A stretch of 5,524 nucleotides of DNA, from the NCBI GenBank assembly GCA_019308645.1, contig JAFDHR010000185.1, forward strand, positions 1-5,524, given 5' to 3'. The position numbers were made by a program, and so were the translations under genes. The notes beneath the pieces were generated by a model. That model did no database searches. It saw only the letters and a program-made list of their open reading frames with translations, and had not been told where the DNA came from. Positions 1 to 5,232 of this stretch are shown here, piece by piece; the stretch's first letter is position 1; the number at the start of each line of letters is the position of its first letter. This DNA comes from Deltaproteobacteria bacterium (GTDB lineage Bacteria; Desulfobacterota; DSM-4660; Desulfatiglandales; B25-G16).

Positions 1-1
1 T

Positions 2-112
2 GGAAAGGCAGATCCGGAAAAGATTGATCCCCTAATCTATACTCCTGGTACAATGAAATATCATCGCCTTGGAGAGGCTATCGGCTCAGCATTTAAGATT
101 GGAAAAGTGTAG
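2..112 (+). CDS. Flavin reductase-like protein, C-terminal fragment (5' end outside window)
   Basis: Frame 2 is open from the window edge to a TAG at 110-112 and gives 36 residues. The peptide contains DPLIYTPGTMKYHRLGEAIG followed by a short tail ending in FKIGKV. The pattern 'DPLIY....YxRLGExIGxAFxxGK' resembles the C-terminal end of flavin reductase-like, FMN-binding split-barrel proteins (flavoredoxin type). These bind FMN and pass electrons from NAD(P)H or a redox partner in the cytoplasm. Only the tail is visible, so no cofactor-binding residue can be checked and the name rests on family resemblance recalled from memory. It converges on the DUF47 gene with 24 bp between the two stop codons, and I see no convincing hairpin in that gap. 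Confidence 0.5.
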   Translation, partial: GKADPEKIDPLIYTPGTMKYHRLGEAIGSAFKIGKV

Positions 113-136
113 AAAGAAGTTAGGAAATTTACTTTC

Positions 137-784
137 TTATAGGCCTCCCTTTATAATTATTATTTCCAATTCATCAGCTGCATCTTCGGCCCTGTCAGAG
201 ATCTCAACTATACTTTCAAGGCATAGTTTCAGATGGATCTTGTGACCATAATCCAATTCGGTCTTAAAAATATCCCGGGTTATATCCCATTCCTCTTTGT
301 CAACAGCTGATTCTATGATTCCCACCTCTTTCGTTCTTTCTCGAATAATTTCAATATCAAACTTATCCGTAAAAAATGAACCTATCGCTTCTTTTAAGGG
401 GACAAAGGTAGAGATAGATCGCTCCATTATTTTTAATACGTTGGACCTCATCTCTTTAGGGATCTCCGGGCGTTGATCAAGAAAGAAATCGCAACAGGCC
501 TCGGCACCATCGGCAATCTTGTCCAGATGCTCTACAAGGTGAAGAATATCTGACCTCAATGAAGGAAGATAGGCCCCTGAATACAGTCTGCCAACTATTT
601 CGTGCCTAATATAGTCTGTTTCTGACTCAATTTCATCAACATTTATTGCCAATGATTTTGCGTCTTCTACATTTGAACTCAAATATTCTTCAACAGTCTT
701 TAGTGCTGTATTGAGACATTTATCAACCTCTTCAAGATGTTTTAGGATTAACTCATTTACTTGCTTTTCTTTTCTGTAAAACAT
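137..784 (-). CDS. DUF47 (PhoU-like) Pit accessory protein
   Basis: This 215-residue, largely helical protein has no signal peptide or membrane segment. It matches the DUF47/TIGR00153 family in length and in two acidic helical motifs. The first is around residues 77-95 (R, D, then LVEHLDKIADGAE) and the second around 194-209 (EISDRAEDAADELEII). These resemble the metal-binding E/D-rich repeats of PhoU. Family members are encoded beside Pit-type phosphate permeases and are thought to modulate them from the cytoplasm; the mechanism here is inferred. The start is the ATG at 782-784, preceded by a strong Shine-Dalgarno (AGAGGAG) with a 7-nt spacer. It lies 121 bp downstream of pit on the same strand. 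That gap is long for a tight operon, so read-through from pit and a promoter of its own are both possible. Confidence 0.9.
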   Translation of the reverse strand: MFYRKEKQVNELILKHLEEVDKCLNTALKTVEEYLSSNVEDAKSLAINVDEIESETDYIRHEIVGRLYSGAYLPSLRSDILHLVEHLDKIADGAEACCDFFLDQRPEIPKEMRSNVLKIMERSISTFVPLKEAIGSFFTDKFDIEIIRERTKEVGIIESAVDKEEWDITRDIFKTELDYGHKIHLKLCLESIVEISDRAEDAADELEIIIIKGGL

Positions 785-861
785 GTGTCTACTCCTCTTG
801 TTAAAATATTGTAGGTATTCCTCTGAGACTCTAATAAATAATGTTACCCGGCTCTCAATGC

Positions 862-898
862 ATTATAAATTTATATCAATAAATTCAACCATCATCAA
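862..898 (-). promoter_or_regulatory. Candidate sigma70-type promoter(s) ahead of the DUF47 gene
   Basis: In the 121-bp pit-DUF47 gap the minus strand offers TTGATG (893-898), a 17-bp spacer and TATAAA (870-875). An overlapping option is TTGAAT (883-888), a 15-bp spacer and a perfect TATAAT (862-867). The region is AT-rich, so such matches come easily. There is no clear terminator between the genes, which is compatible with co-transcription plus an internal promoter. Confidence 0.33.
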
Positions 899-905
899 CA
901 ATAGC

Positions 906-1835
906 TTAGGCTGACAGAAATAAGCTGAGCAAAACATAGGAGATTATCCCAGCAGAGACCGGAGTGGATATCCAACCAACCCCTATTTCTATCACTGTTC
1001 GTTTGTTTATCGTGCTGGCCCCTTTCACTAAACCAACACCCACAACACCTCCTACAATGGCCTGGGATGATGAAACAGGTACTCCTACCTGCGTGAATAT
1101 CTCCACAGTGATAGCTCCAGAGAGTACCGCAATTAATGCAGCATATTCATCAAGAGGAGTAATACCTCTTCCTACTGTCATCATAACCTTCCTGCTGTAT
1201 GTCAGAGTACCACTGGCAATACTGAGGCTTCCGAAAAGTATCCCTTCAAAGGTAGTGAGCAATCCCGAACCAACGTAGACCCCTGTGACATTGGCAACGT
1301 TATTAGATCCCAGTGCATAAGCGCCAAAACATCCCGCAAAGATAAGGCCCCAGAAAATAAAGAATGAACGCTTCTGTGGACTGATGATAAACCTCAAGAT
1401 GAAGTATCCAACAAGATGATACAGTATAAAGCTTATTATAATGCCACCCACAGGTGTTAATACCCAGCATGCGACTATCTTATAGAGCCTGGAGAAATCA
1501 GGGATTCCCGAAACCATACCAACTCCCAAAATAGCCCCGATAATAGCCTGAGATGTAGAGCTTGGCAGAGAAAGATAAGTGACAACGAACATGGTAATGC
1601 CTGCTGAAAGAGCAGCCCAGAAAGCGTCTTTGGGGGTCAGGTTGGAAAGCTCTCTCAAAGTGGCAAAACATTTCTCTCCCTCCATCAGGGATCCCAGTAT
1701 TACGAATGCCGAGGTAAGAAGGATTGCAGTGCGATATGTAACAATTTTTGTGGCAACAGCAGTACCAAATACATTGGCAGAATCATTGCTACCCAACGTC
1801 CAGCCCAGAAAAATTCCTGAAATTACCTTCCACAT
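906..1835 (-). CDS. pit: Inorganic phosphate transporter, Pit family (short form)
   Basis: This is a 309-residue integral inner-membrane protein of the PiT (PF01384) family, which imports phosphate with H+ or Na+. The inverted-repeat architecture shows as three duplicated motifs. GSNDSAN (15-21) pairs with GSNNVAN (176-182). PSSTSQAIIGAILGVG (91-106) pairs with PVSSSQAIVGGVVGVG (253-268). CWVLTPVGG (123-131) pairs with GWISTPVSAG (287-296). The family segment TVGRGITPLDEYAA lies at 220-233. At 309 residues it is shorter than E. coli PitA (about 500) and lacks the long central cytoplasmic loop, like other short bacterial and archaeal forms. The start is the ATG at 1833-1835, with AGGA 10 nt upstream; the first GSND motif then begins at residue 15, as expected. 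The second motif has Asn where the first has Asp. Partnership with the downstream DUF47 gene supports a role in phosphate uptake; the coupling ion cannot be told. Confidence 0.93.
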   Translation of the reverse strand: MWKVISGIFLGWTLGSNDSANVFGTAVATKIVTYRTAILLTSAFVILGSLMEGEKCFATLRELSNLTPKDAFWAALSAGITMFVVTYLSLPSSTSQAIIGAILGVGMVSGIPDFSRLYKIVACWVLTPVGGIIISFILYHLVGYFILRFIISPQKRSFFIFWGLIFAGCFGAYALGSNNVANVTGVYVGSGLLTTFEGILFGSLSIASGTLTYSRKVMMTVGRGITPLDEYAALIAVLSGAITVEIFTQVGVPVSSSQAIVGGVVGVGLVKGASTINKRTVIEIGVGWISTPVSAGIISYVLLSLFLSA

Positions 1836-2016
1836 TTTATGAAAATCCTACAGAATACCCTGCACGTTATTACGACGATAAATACGGAGCGAATTCACCC
1901 CCTCAATAATCCTACAGCTTACAAAATGGTTATTATCTTATCTTTTTTATCACCTTAGCCATCTATGCCTTAACCTTTTTTTTAATATTATTACATACTA
2001 TACTATATTATGCTTG

Positions 2017-2035
2017 TTAATTTATGATAAATTAA
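2017..2035. repeat. AT-rich palindrome, 8-bp arms, 3-bp centre (possible operator)
   Basis: ttaattta and taaattaa are perfect inverted arms around tga. The arms contain only A and T, which makes a chance palindrome easier in this region, but the symmetry suits a dimeric repressor site. It lies about 180 bp upstream of the pit start and about 160 bp upstream of the HAD start. No regulator gene is adjacent. Confidence 0.35.
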
Positions 2036-2046
2036 TGACTCCCCTT

Positions 2047-2080
2047 TATCTGCTCACGCTTGGGTACATGCGGGCAGATA
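2047..2080. repeat. Inverted repeat / hairpin between divergent genes
   Basis: tatctgctc (2047-2055) pairs with gggcagata (2072-2080) over 9 positions, with one G-T wobble, around a 16-nt loop that itself starts and ends with partly complementary acgc/gc bases. No T-run follows on either strand, so it is not a standard intrinsic terminator. It may be an RNA structural element in a leader of either divergent gene, or a member of a dispersed palindrome family. Confidence 0.5.
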
Positions 2081-2140
2081 GTTTATCGCTCCTTTTATAA
2101 TGTGAGAATAGCCAATTTTTTCTTTGATGCTTGATTTCAT
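2054..2140 (-). CDS. Possible 28-codon leader ORF upstream of pit
   Basis: ATG at 2138-2140 opens a frame of 28 codons ending in TGA (2054-2056). Its peptide begins MKSSIKEKIGYSH and ends INYLPACTQA. I do not recognise it. In its favour, AGGAG sits exactly 7 nt upstream of the ATG, and a candidate promoter (TTGAAG, 17 bp, TATCAT; 2178-2206) would start a transcript about 30 nt before the ATG. Against it are its very short length, no known family and an overlap with the 2047-2080 hairpin. If real it could be a leader peptide or small protein in a long pit 5' region. Confidence 0.2.
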   Translation of the reverse strand: MKSSIKEKIGYSHIIKGAINYLPACTQA

Positions 2141-2157
2141 CTCCCATCTCCTATATT
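2131..2157 (+). promoter_or_regulatory. Candidate promoter for the HAD gene
   Basis: TTGATT (2131-2136) and TATATT (2152-2157) are 15 bp apart, which is short for a sigma70 promoter; shifting the -35 by one base gives 16 bp. The start point would fall near 2164, giving a leader of about 30 nt. A perfect TATAAT also lies at 2096-2101 but has no -35 partner. Confidence 0.28.
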
Positions 2158-2177
2158 TTGCATAGAAAAGACAGAGG

Positions 2178-2206
2178 ATGATATAGACAGCGCATGATAC
2201 CTTCAA
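2178..2206 (-). promoter_or_regulatory. Candidate leftward promoter overlapping the HAD start
   Basis: On the minus strand, TTGAAG (2201-2206) and TATCAT (2178-2183) have a 17-bp spacer. It would drive the possible 28-codon ORF and, further on, pit with a leader of over 300 nt. It overlaps the start codon and leader of the HAD gene, so the two divergent promoters would compete. Confidence 0.27.
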
Positions 2207-2997
2207 TCCAAACCATCACAGTTGAGATTGCGAAAAACCTCACCGGGGTTTTCTTTGACATCGATGACACCTTTACTACTTTCGGTAAGATTCGTTCCGC
2301 GGCCTTTCAGGCACTGTGGGATCTAAGGAATGCCGGGCTCAGGGTTGTTCCAATTACGGGTAGGCCTGCGGGATGGTGTGATCACATTGCCCGTATGTGG
2401 CCTGTGGATGGGATTATTGGAGAAAACGGGGCCTTTTATTTCTGGTTTGATGGAGAGGAGCATAAGCTAAAAAAGCGATTCCTGGATTCAGATGAGGTTC
2501 GAGCTGAGAATCGGCTGCGTTTGAGTCATATCCGAGATGAAATTCTGGCAAAGGTTCCAGGTACAGCCATTGCCAGTGATCAGCTTTATCGAGAGACCGA
2601 TGTGGCCATTGACTACTGTGAGGACGTGAGACCCTTGAATCAAGATGCAGTTGAGCAAATATGTGAAATCTTCACCAAACACGGAGCAACCTGCAAAGTC
2701 TCCTCTATCCATGTGAACGGATGGTTTGGAGACTATAATAAGCTGGGGATGACAAAAACCTTTGTTCAGGAACGTTGGGGGCTGAATCTTGATGCAAATA
2801 AGGAACGGTTTATGTTCTGCGGTGACTCACCAAATGACGAACCCATGTTCCAATACTTTCCCCATACCGCAGGCGTGAAAAACATACTTCGTTTCGCCCA
2901 ACACATGACGCATTTGCCACGGTTTGCAGCAAGCCAGGAGGGGGGTGAGGGCTTTGCCGAAATCGTTGAAACAATCCTCAAAGGGCATTCCAAATGA
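2194..2997 (+). CDS. HAD-superfamily hydrolase, subfamily IIB (Cof/sucrose-phosphatase-like)
   Basis: This 267-residue soluble protein carries the four HAD catalytic motifs. Motif I is FFDIDDTFTT with nucleophile D22 and acid/base D24. Motif II is PITGRP with T55. Motif III is a Lys in YNKLGMTK (K183 or K188). Motif IV is FCGDSPNDEPMF with D211 and D215, which bind Mg2+. The stretch of about 125 residues between motifs II and III fits the C2 cap of the IIB class, whose members dephosphorylate sugar phosphates and similar metabolites in the cytoplasm; the substrate cannot be read here. An in-frame TGA at 2179-2181 rules out a longer N terminus. The ATG at 2194 has GAGGA 15 nt upstream, a loose spacing, so initiation may be inefficient. 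It stands alone: pit is divergent and the MATE gene convergent. Confidence 0.88.
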   Translation: MIPSIQTITVEIAKNLTGVFFDIDDTFTTFGKIRSAAFQALWDLRNAGLRVVPITGRPAGWCDHIARMWPVDGIIGENGAFYFWFDGEEHKLKKRFLDSDEVRAENRLRLSHIRDEILAKVPGTAIASDQLYRETDVAIDYCEDVRPLNQDAVEQICEIFTKHGATCKVSSIHVNGWFGDYNKLGMTKTFVQERWGLNLDANKERFMFCGDSPNDEPMFQYFPHTAGVKNILRFAQHMTHLPRFAASQEGGEGFAEIVETILKGHSK

Positions 2998-3003
2998 AAT
3001 ATC

Positions 3004-3022
3004 GATGCGACATCTTTTTTTT
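3004..3022 (+). terminator. Weak possible terminator after the HAD gene
   Basis: gatg-cga-catc (3004-3014) forms a 4-bp stem with a 3-nt loop and is followed directly by eight T residues (3015-3022), starting 7 bp after the HAD stop. The T-run is good but the stem is very short, so this is a tentative call. I see nothing better in the 99-bp gap shared with the convergent MATE gene. Confidence 0.28.
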
Positions 3023-3096
3023 GAGCCAGATGCCGAGGGAGCCAAATTTTCTTGCAAATAATAGTGTCCTAGAAACAATGCTCATTGCCAAAAAAA

Positions 3097-4536
3097 CTAG
3101 AGCTCCCCATCAAAACTCACTGATTCGACATCCACGGCTCCTGAGCACCTTCCCACTCCTATTGGCTGAAATTCGATGACCCTCATAGACTTCCACTTCC
3201 CCTGCCGGTAACGCATCATAAAGGCAATTCCCAGGGTGCAGATATAAAAGGTAGCCAGAACCCAGGTCGTATACAGTCCGGCTCGAAGGACCTCTACTGC
3301 CACATACATTGGGATAACCATCACCCCCAGCGAAAGTGCACCAATGGTCCACATAATAAACCTGGTATCGCCTGCGCCTTTGATAGCCCCTGAAAAAACA
3401 AGGTTCAGCGCATCAAAAAAGCAGAATACAGCCACGAATCGCATCAATATCACACCCAGATTCATTATCTCTGTATACTGGGCTGCGGTGAGGTGGTGGG
3501 CCTTAAAAAGATTGAGCAGTGGCTCGGGCGTAACAATGAAGGCAACCGCCACGACCATCATGTAGGCCATGGTGATATGGAGCGCACTTATGGTTGCATA
3601 CGTCCCGTCCTCCGGCCTCCCGTGGCCAATGGCCTGGCCTACCAAGGTGGCAGTGCCTACATGAAAGCCAACCATGGGCAAAAAGGATAGGGACTCTATG
3701 GAGAGCACAATATTGGAGGCAGCCAGCTCCAGGTCCCCGAGTCTGCCAACCATCTGGACAAAGAAGGTAATCCCGAAGATCTCAAGAAAAAACTGGATTC
3801 CACTGGGGAGGCCATAGTGCATCAACCGGCCAAAAAGCTCTTTATCAAATGCCCTCCCCTTCCAAGTGCCATACCTGGACCGGTTTGCAGGGCTAAAGAT
3901 AAGCAAGCTCAGGATACCCACAATGGTTGCTGATGCAGTCACCGTGGCCAGCGCTGCACCCACAATTCCGAGCTCGGGAAAGAAACCAACGCCATTAATC
4001 AGGCAGTAGTCCAGGGGAATATTGACTGCGGCCCCTATTGCGTGGACAACCATTACTGTTTTGGTGAGACCACGGCCCGTATAAAAACAGGCCATGGCCG
4101 ATGCCAGGACAACCAGCCCGGCTCCCAGGGTTAATATGTTGAAATAGCTTACCTCAAGCCTCTGTATGCGGGGTGAGTGGCCAATAAGATTGAACAGCGG
4201 CCCGGAGACGAAATAGAGCAATGCAAGCAAGCAGGCGGCCATAAGGGAAAAATAGATTCCCTGCCACACTGAAGCCCCTACTCTGTTAAAGGCACAGGCC
4301 CCCGTGTATTGCGCTATAAAGGCATTTACATAGTTGGCAACACCCATAAAAAAGGCCACAGCTGTAAAGGATGCGATTCCAGCCGGCAATGCCGCAGAAA
4401 TGGCATCGGCAGAATAGTTGGCCAAAAACATTCGGTCCGTGAACTGCATCAGGGTAAGCGATCCCATTGAGGCCACCAGCGGCAAGCTGATTGCCAGTAC
4501 ATGTTTGTACCCGTTCTTTGTTGACCAGCGTTCCAT
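3097..4536 (-). CDS. MATE family efflux transporter
   Basis: This 479-residue polytopic inner-membrane protein of the MATE (PF01554) family exports cationic drugs or metabolites in exchange for Na+ or H+. Family landmarks are SLPL (17-20) and FTDRMFLA (32-39) with Asp34 in the first half, FYTGRGLTKT (151-160), NIPLDYCLINGVG (172-184) with GIVGAALAT (190-198), the second-half LPSGIQFFLE (243-252), LVGQAIGHGRPED (298-310) and GAIKGAGDTRF (383-393). The two six-helix halves are joined by a basic loop around 217-240. The length is normal, with a tail of about 36 hydrophilic residues after the last helix at about 443. The ATG at 4534-4536 has no good Shine-Dalgarno and lies 6 nt after the STAS-like gene's stop, so translational coupling is likely. 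NorM versus DinF/MepA subfamily and substrate cannot be decided. Confidence 0.93.
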   Translation of the reverse strand: MERWSTKNGYKHVLAISLPLVASMGSLTLMQFTDRMFLANYSADAISAALPAGIASFTAVAFFMGVANYVNAFIAQYTGACAFNRVGASVWQGIYFSLMAACLLALLYFVSGPLFNLIGHSPRIQRLEVSYFNILTLGAGLVVLASAMACFYTGRGLTKTVMVVHAIGAAVNIPLDYCLINGVGFFPELGIVGAALATVTASATIVGILSLLIFSPANRSRYGTWKGRAFDKELFGRLMHYGLPSGIQFFLEIFGITFFVQMVGRLGDLELAASNIVLSIESLSFLPMVGFHVGTATLVGQAIGHGRPEDGTYATISALHITMAYMMVVAVAFIVTPEPLLNLFKAHHLTAAQYTEIMNLGVILMRFVAVFCFFDALNLVFSGAIKGAGDTRFIMWTIGALSLGVMVIPMYVAVEVLRAGLYTTWVLATFYICTLGIAFMMRYRQGKWKSMRVIEFQPIGVGRCSGAVDVESVSFDGEL

Positions 4537-4542
4537 TATGGC

Positions 4543-4833
4543 TCAAGAAAATTTAGCATAATTAGATTCAAATTGGGAGGCATTTTCCCCTGTAAACACA
4601 AGATCCACGGATTGGCCTTTCAGACTATCCAGATTGGAACGAAACACATGCAATCCAAAGGGATGGATATCCCTCAGGTTGCTGGTATTTATGAATACTC
4701 GTGAGGTATGGGCAGCCCTCTTTCTCACGATATCGAGTAATTCATAGGCGGATGTCCCATCGAAATCACCCCTTAATTTGAGGTGCAGGTTTTCATCGTT
4801 TTTGTGGGCAGTGATTTTAAAGTTTGTTGCCAT
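4543..4833 (-). CDS. Small STAS-domain-like protein
   Basis: This 96-residue soluble protein resembles a single STAS domain (SpoIIAA-like anti-sigma-factor antagonist fold). It has an N-terminal strand ending LRGDFDGTSAYELLDIV (20-36), the core strand RVFINTSNL (45-53), then the loop IHPFGLHVF (56-64) and a final strand VDLVF (76-80). In classical antagonists that loop reads 'IDSSGL', with a Ser/Thr phosphorylated by a partner kinase. Here the positions are His-Pro-Phe before the Gly, so that switch residue is missing. It may be a phosphorylation-independent binding module. It is the first gene of a unit with the MATE transporter (6-nt gap). The ATG at 4831-4833 has no evident Shine-Dalgarno. 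The family call is by motif pattern only; function unknown. Confidence 0.6.
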   Translation of the reverse strand: MATNFKITAHKNDENLHLKLRGDFDGTSAYELLDIVRKRAAHTSRVFINTSNLRDIHPFGLHVFRSNLDSLKGQSVDLVFTGENASQFESNYAKFS

Positions 4834-4851
4834 GATATCATCTACATTTTA

Positions 4852-4897
4852 CAGGAAAGTGTCTAAAGTGAGCTTAAATGCCTAAAGTGCCTAAAGT
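4852..4897. repeat. Degenerate 9-bp tandem repeat (gcctaaagt)
   Basis: Five consecutive units can be aligned: caggaaagt (4852-4860), gtctaaagt (4861-4869), gagcttaaat (4870-4879, one base longer), gcctaaagt (4880-4888) and gcctaaagt (4889-4897). The last two are identical and divergence grows toward the STAS-like gene. The array lies in the probable 5' leader of that gene. Confidence 0.7.
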
Positions 4898-4902
4898 TAA
4901 TT

Positions 4903-4950
4903 CCTTTACTACTCAACCACTTAACCATTTGACCACTCAACTACTTTCAT
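4903..4950. repeat. Degenerate 8-bp tandem repeat (actcaacc)
   Basis: Units are cctttact (4903-4910), actcaacc (4911-4918), acttaacc (4919-4926), atttgacc (4927-4934), actcaact (4935-4942) and actttcat (4943-4950). The middle four share the pattern a-[ct]-t-[ct/t]-[ag]-a-c-[ct]; the outer two are badly decayed. It begins only 5 bp after the 9-bp array, and both units share an 'act/agt' flavour. Such short arrays usually reflect slippage in non-coding DNA. Confidence 0.6.
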
Positions 4951-5072
4951 CCTTCGTTGTGGCCCAAAAGCTGTGTATGTTCATTGCAAAAATTAAGGCA
5001 CTCAGAGAAATTAATGATTCTGATCAGGCCATAGGAAAAAATCTCAGGCAAGCTTTTTTATCTCCTTTTTTA

Positions 5073-5150
5073 GCCTTCAATAAAGCTCCCTGCAGCTCGC
5101 GCAGCGCAGGCGCTTGCGCCGCGTGTGCTGCAGGGTATTCTGGTGAAGGC
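5073..5150. repeat. GC-rich nested inverted repeat (long hairpin)
   Basis: Three nested stems share one axis. Outer gccttca (5073-5079) pairs with tgaaggc (5144-5150). After an 8 x 8 internal loop, ccctgcagc (5088-5096) pairs perfectly with gctgcaggg (5127-5135). Then cgcgc/gcgtg can continue the stem with a G-U pair, and an apical ggcg-cttg-cgcc hairpin (5109-5120) closes the top across a one-sided agcgca bulge. It is far more GC-rich than its surroundings. No T-run follows directly, so it is more like a REP/BIME-type or miniature-element palindrome, or a structured RNA, than a terminator. Confidence 0.6.
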
Positions 5151-5152
5151 GA

Positions 5153-5192
5153 ATAAAAAAACCCGTTATCAGGCGGGCCTGATAACGGGTTT
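5153..5192 (-). terminator. Strong intrinsic terminator, minus strand
   Basis: acccgttatcaggc (5161-5174) and gcctgataacgggt (5177-5190) are perfect 14-bp arms, extended by two A-T pairs, around a tiny centre (gg, or a 4-nt loop if one pair opens). On the minus strand the hairpin runs straight into seven U residues (5160-5154), the classic intrinsic terminator. On the plus strand the T-tract is displaced (ttagtggag before ttttt), so it would work less well rightward. It lies about 20 bp after the stop of the 42-codon ORF. Confidence 0.85.
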
Positions 5193-5232
5193 AGTGGAGT
5201 TTTTCAACAGCGCTATGGCATTATCAGGCCCG
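5174..5232 (-). promoter_or_regulatory. Candidate antiterminator hairpin competing with the terminator
   Basis: cgggcctgataa (5174-5185) and ttatcaggcccg (5221-5232) are exact 12-nt reverse complements enclosing 35 nt. In the minus-strand RNA the upstream copy overlaps the last sense codons of the 42-codon ORF, and its partner is the 5' half of the terminator stem. Pairing of the two therefore prevents the terminator from forming. A further upstream segment (minus strand TATCAAGGCC, 5291-5300) can pair with the first copy over 9 bp with one bulged A, giving a 1:2 / 2:3 / 3:4 arrangement like classical attenuators. Confidence 0.42.

Larger units (their letters stand above)
1836..2193. other. 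Divergent intergenic region between pit and the HAD gene (358 bp)
   Basis: This AT-rich spacer separates pit (leftward) from the HAD hydrolase gene (rightward), so it should hold the promoters of both. It contains a 10-nt direct repeat (aatcctacag at 1844-1853 and 1908-1917), poly-T and poly-A runs around 1933-1983, an AT-only-arm palindrome at 2017-2035, a GC-containing hairpin at 2047-2080, candidate promoters on both strands and a possible 28-codon minus-strand ORF. I looked for a PhoB-type box (paired CTGTCAT-like repeats 11 bp apart) upstream of pit and saw none. No pit-proximal promoter stands out. Confidence 0.8.
4834..5212. other. Gene-free, repeat-rich region upstream of the STAS-MATE unit
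   Basis: I find no credible protein gene in these 379 bp. In order it holds a short STAS leader, a 9-bp-unit array (4852-4897), an 8-bp-unit array (4903-4950), about 120 bp of plain AT-rich sequence with T-runs near 5054-5071, a GC-rich nested hairpin (5073-5150) and a strong terminator (5153-5192). No convincing promoter immediately upstream of the STAS-like gene was seen. The plus-strand open frame from 4878 to 5156 is built out of these repeats and is not a gene. Confidence 0.75.

Noticed and set aside
964..1278. Plus-strand frame of 104 codons
   Set aside because: Antisense shadow of pit; Pro/Thr-rich translation typical of the reverse of a membrane protein.
2096..2101. Perfect TATAAT on the plus strand
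   Set aside because: No -35-like hexamer at 16-18 bp and no extended -10 TG; not called as a separate promoter.
1836..2193. PhoB (Pho box) sites upstream of pit
   Set aside because: Searched for paired CTGTCAT-like repeats on both strands; none found. CTGTAGGATT occurs twice but 64 bp apart, not in Pho-box spacing.
2994..3179. Plus-strand 61-codon frame whose ATG overlaps the HAD stop (ATGA)
   Set aside because: The stop-start overlap is suggestive, but the frame runs antisense into the 3' end of the MATE gene and its peptide has no recognisable features.
4852..4950. Short repeats considered as a CRISPR array
   Set aside because: Units are 8-9 bp, tandem without spacers and imperfect.
4878..5156. 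Plus-strand open frame of 92 codons
   Set aside because: Its first third is a translation of the two tandem arrays and its end is the GC-rich palindrome (low-complexity Ala/Cys/Gly). It has no ribosome site and no family resemblance.
5190..5212. tttttcaacag next to the terminator as a possible insertion-sequence end
   Set aside because: Similar words occur near some IS ends, but no matching inverted terminal repeat, target duplication or transposase is present in the window.
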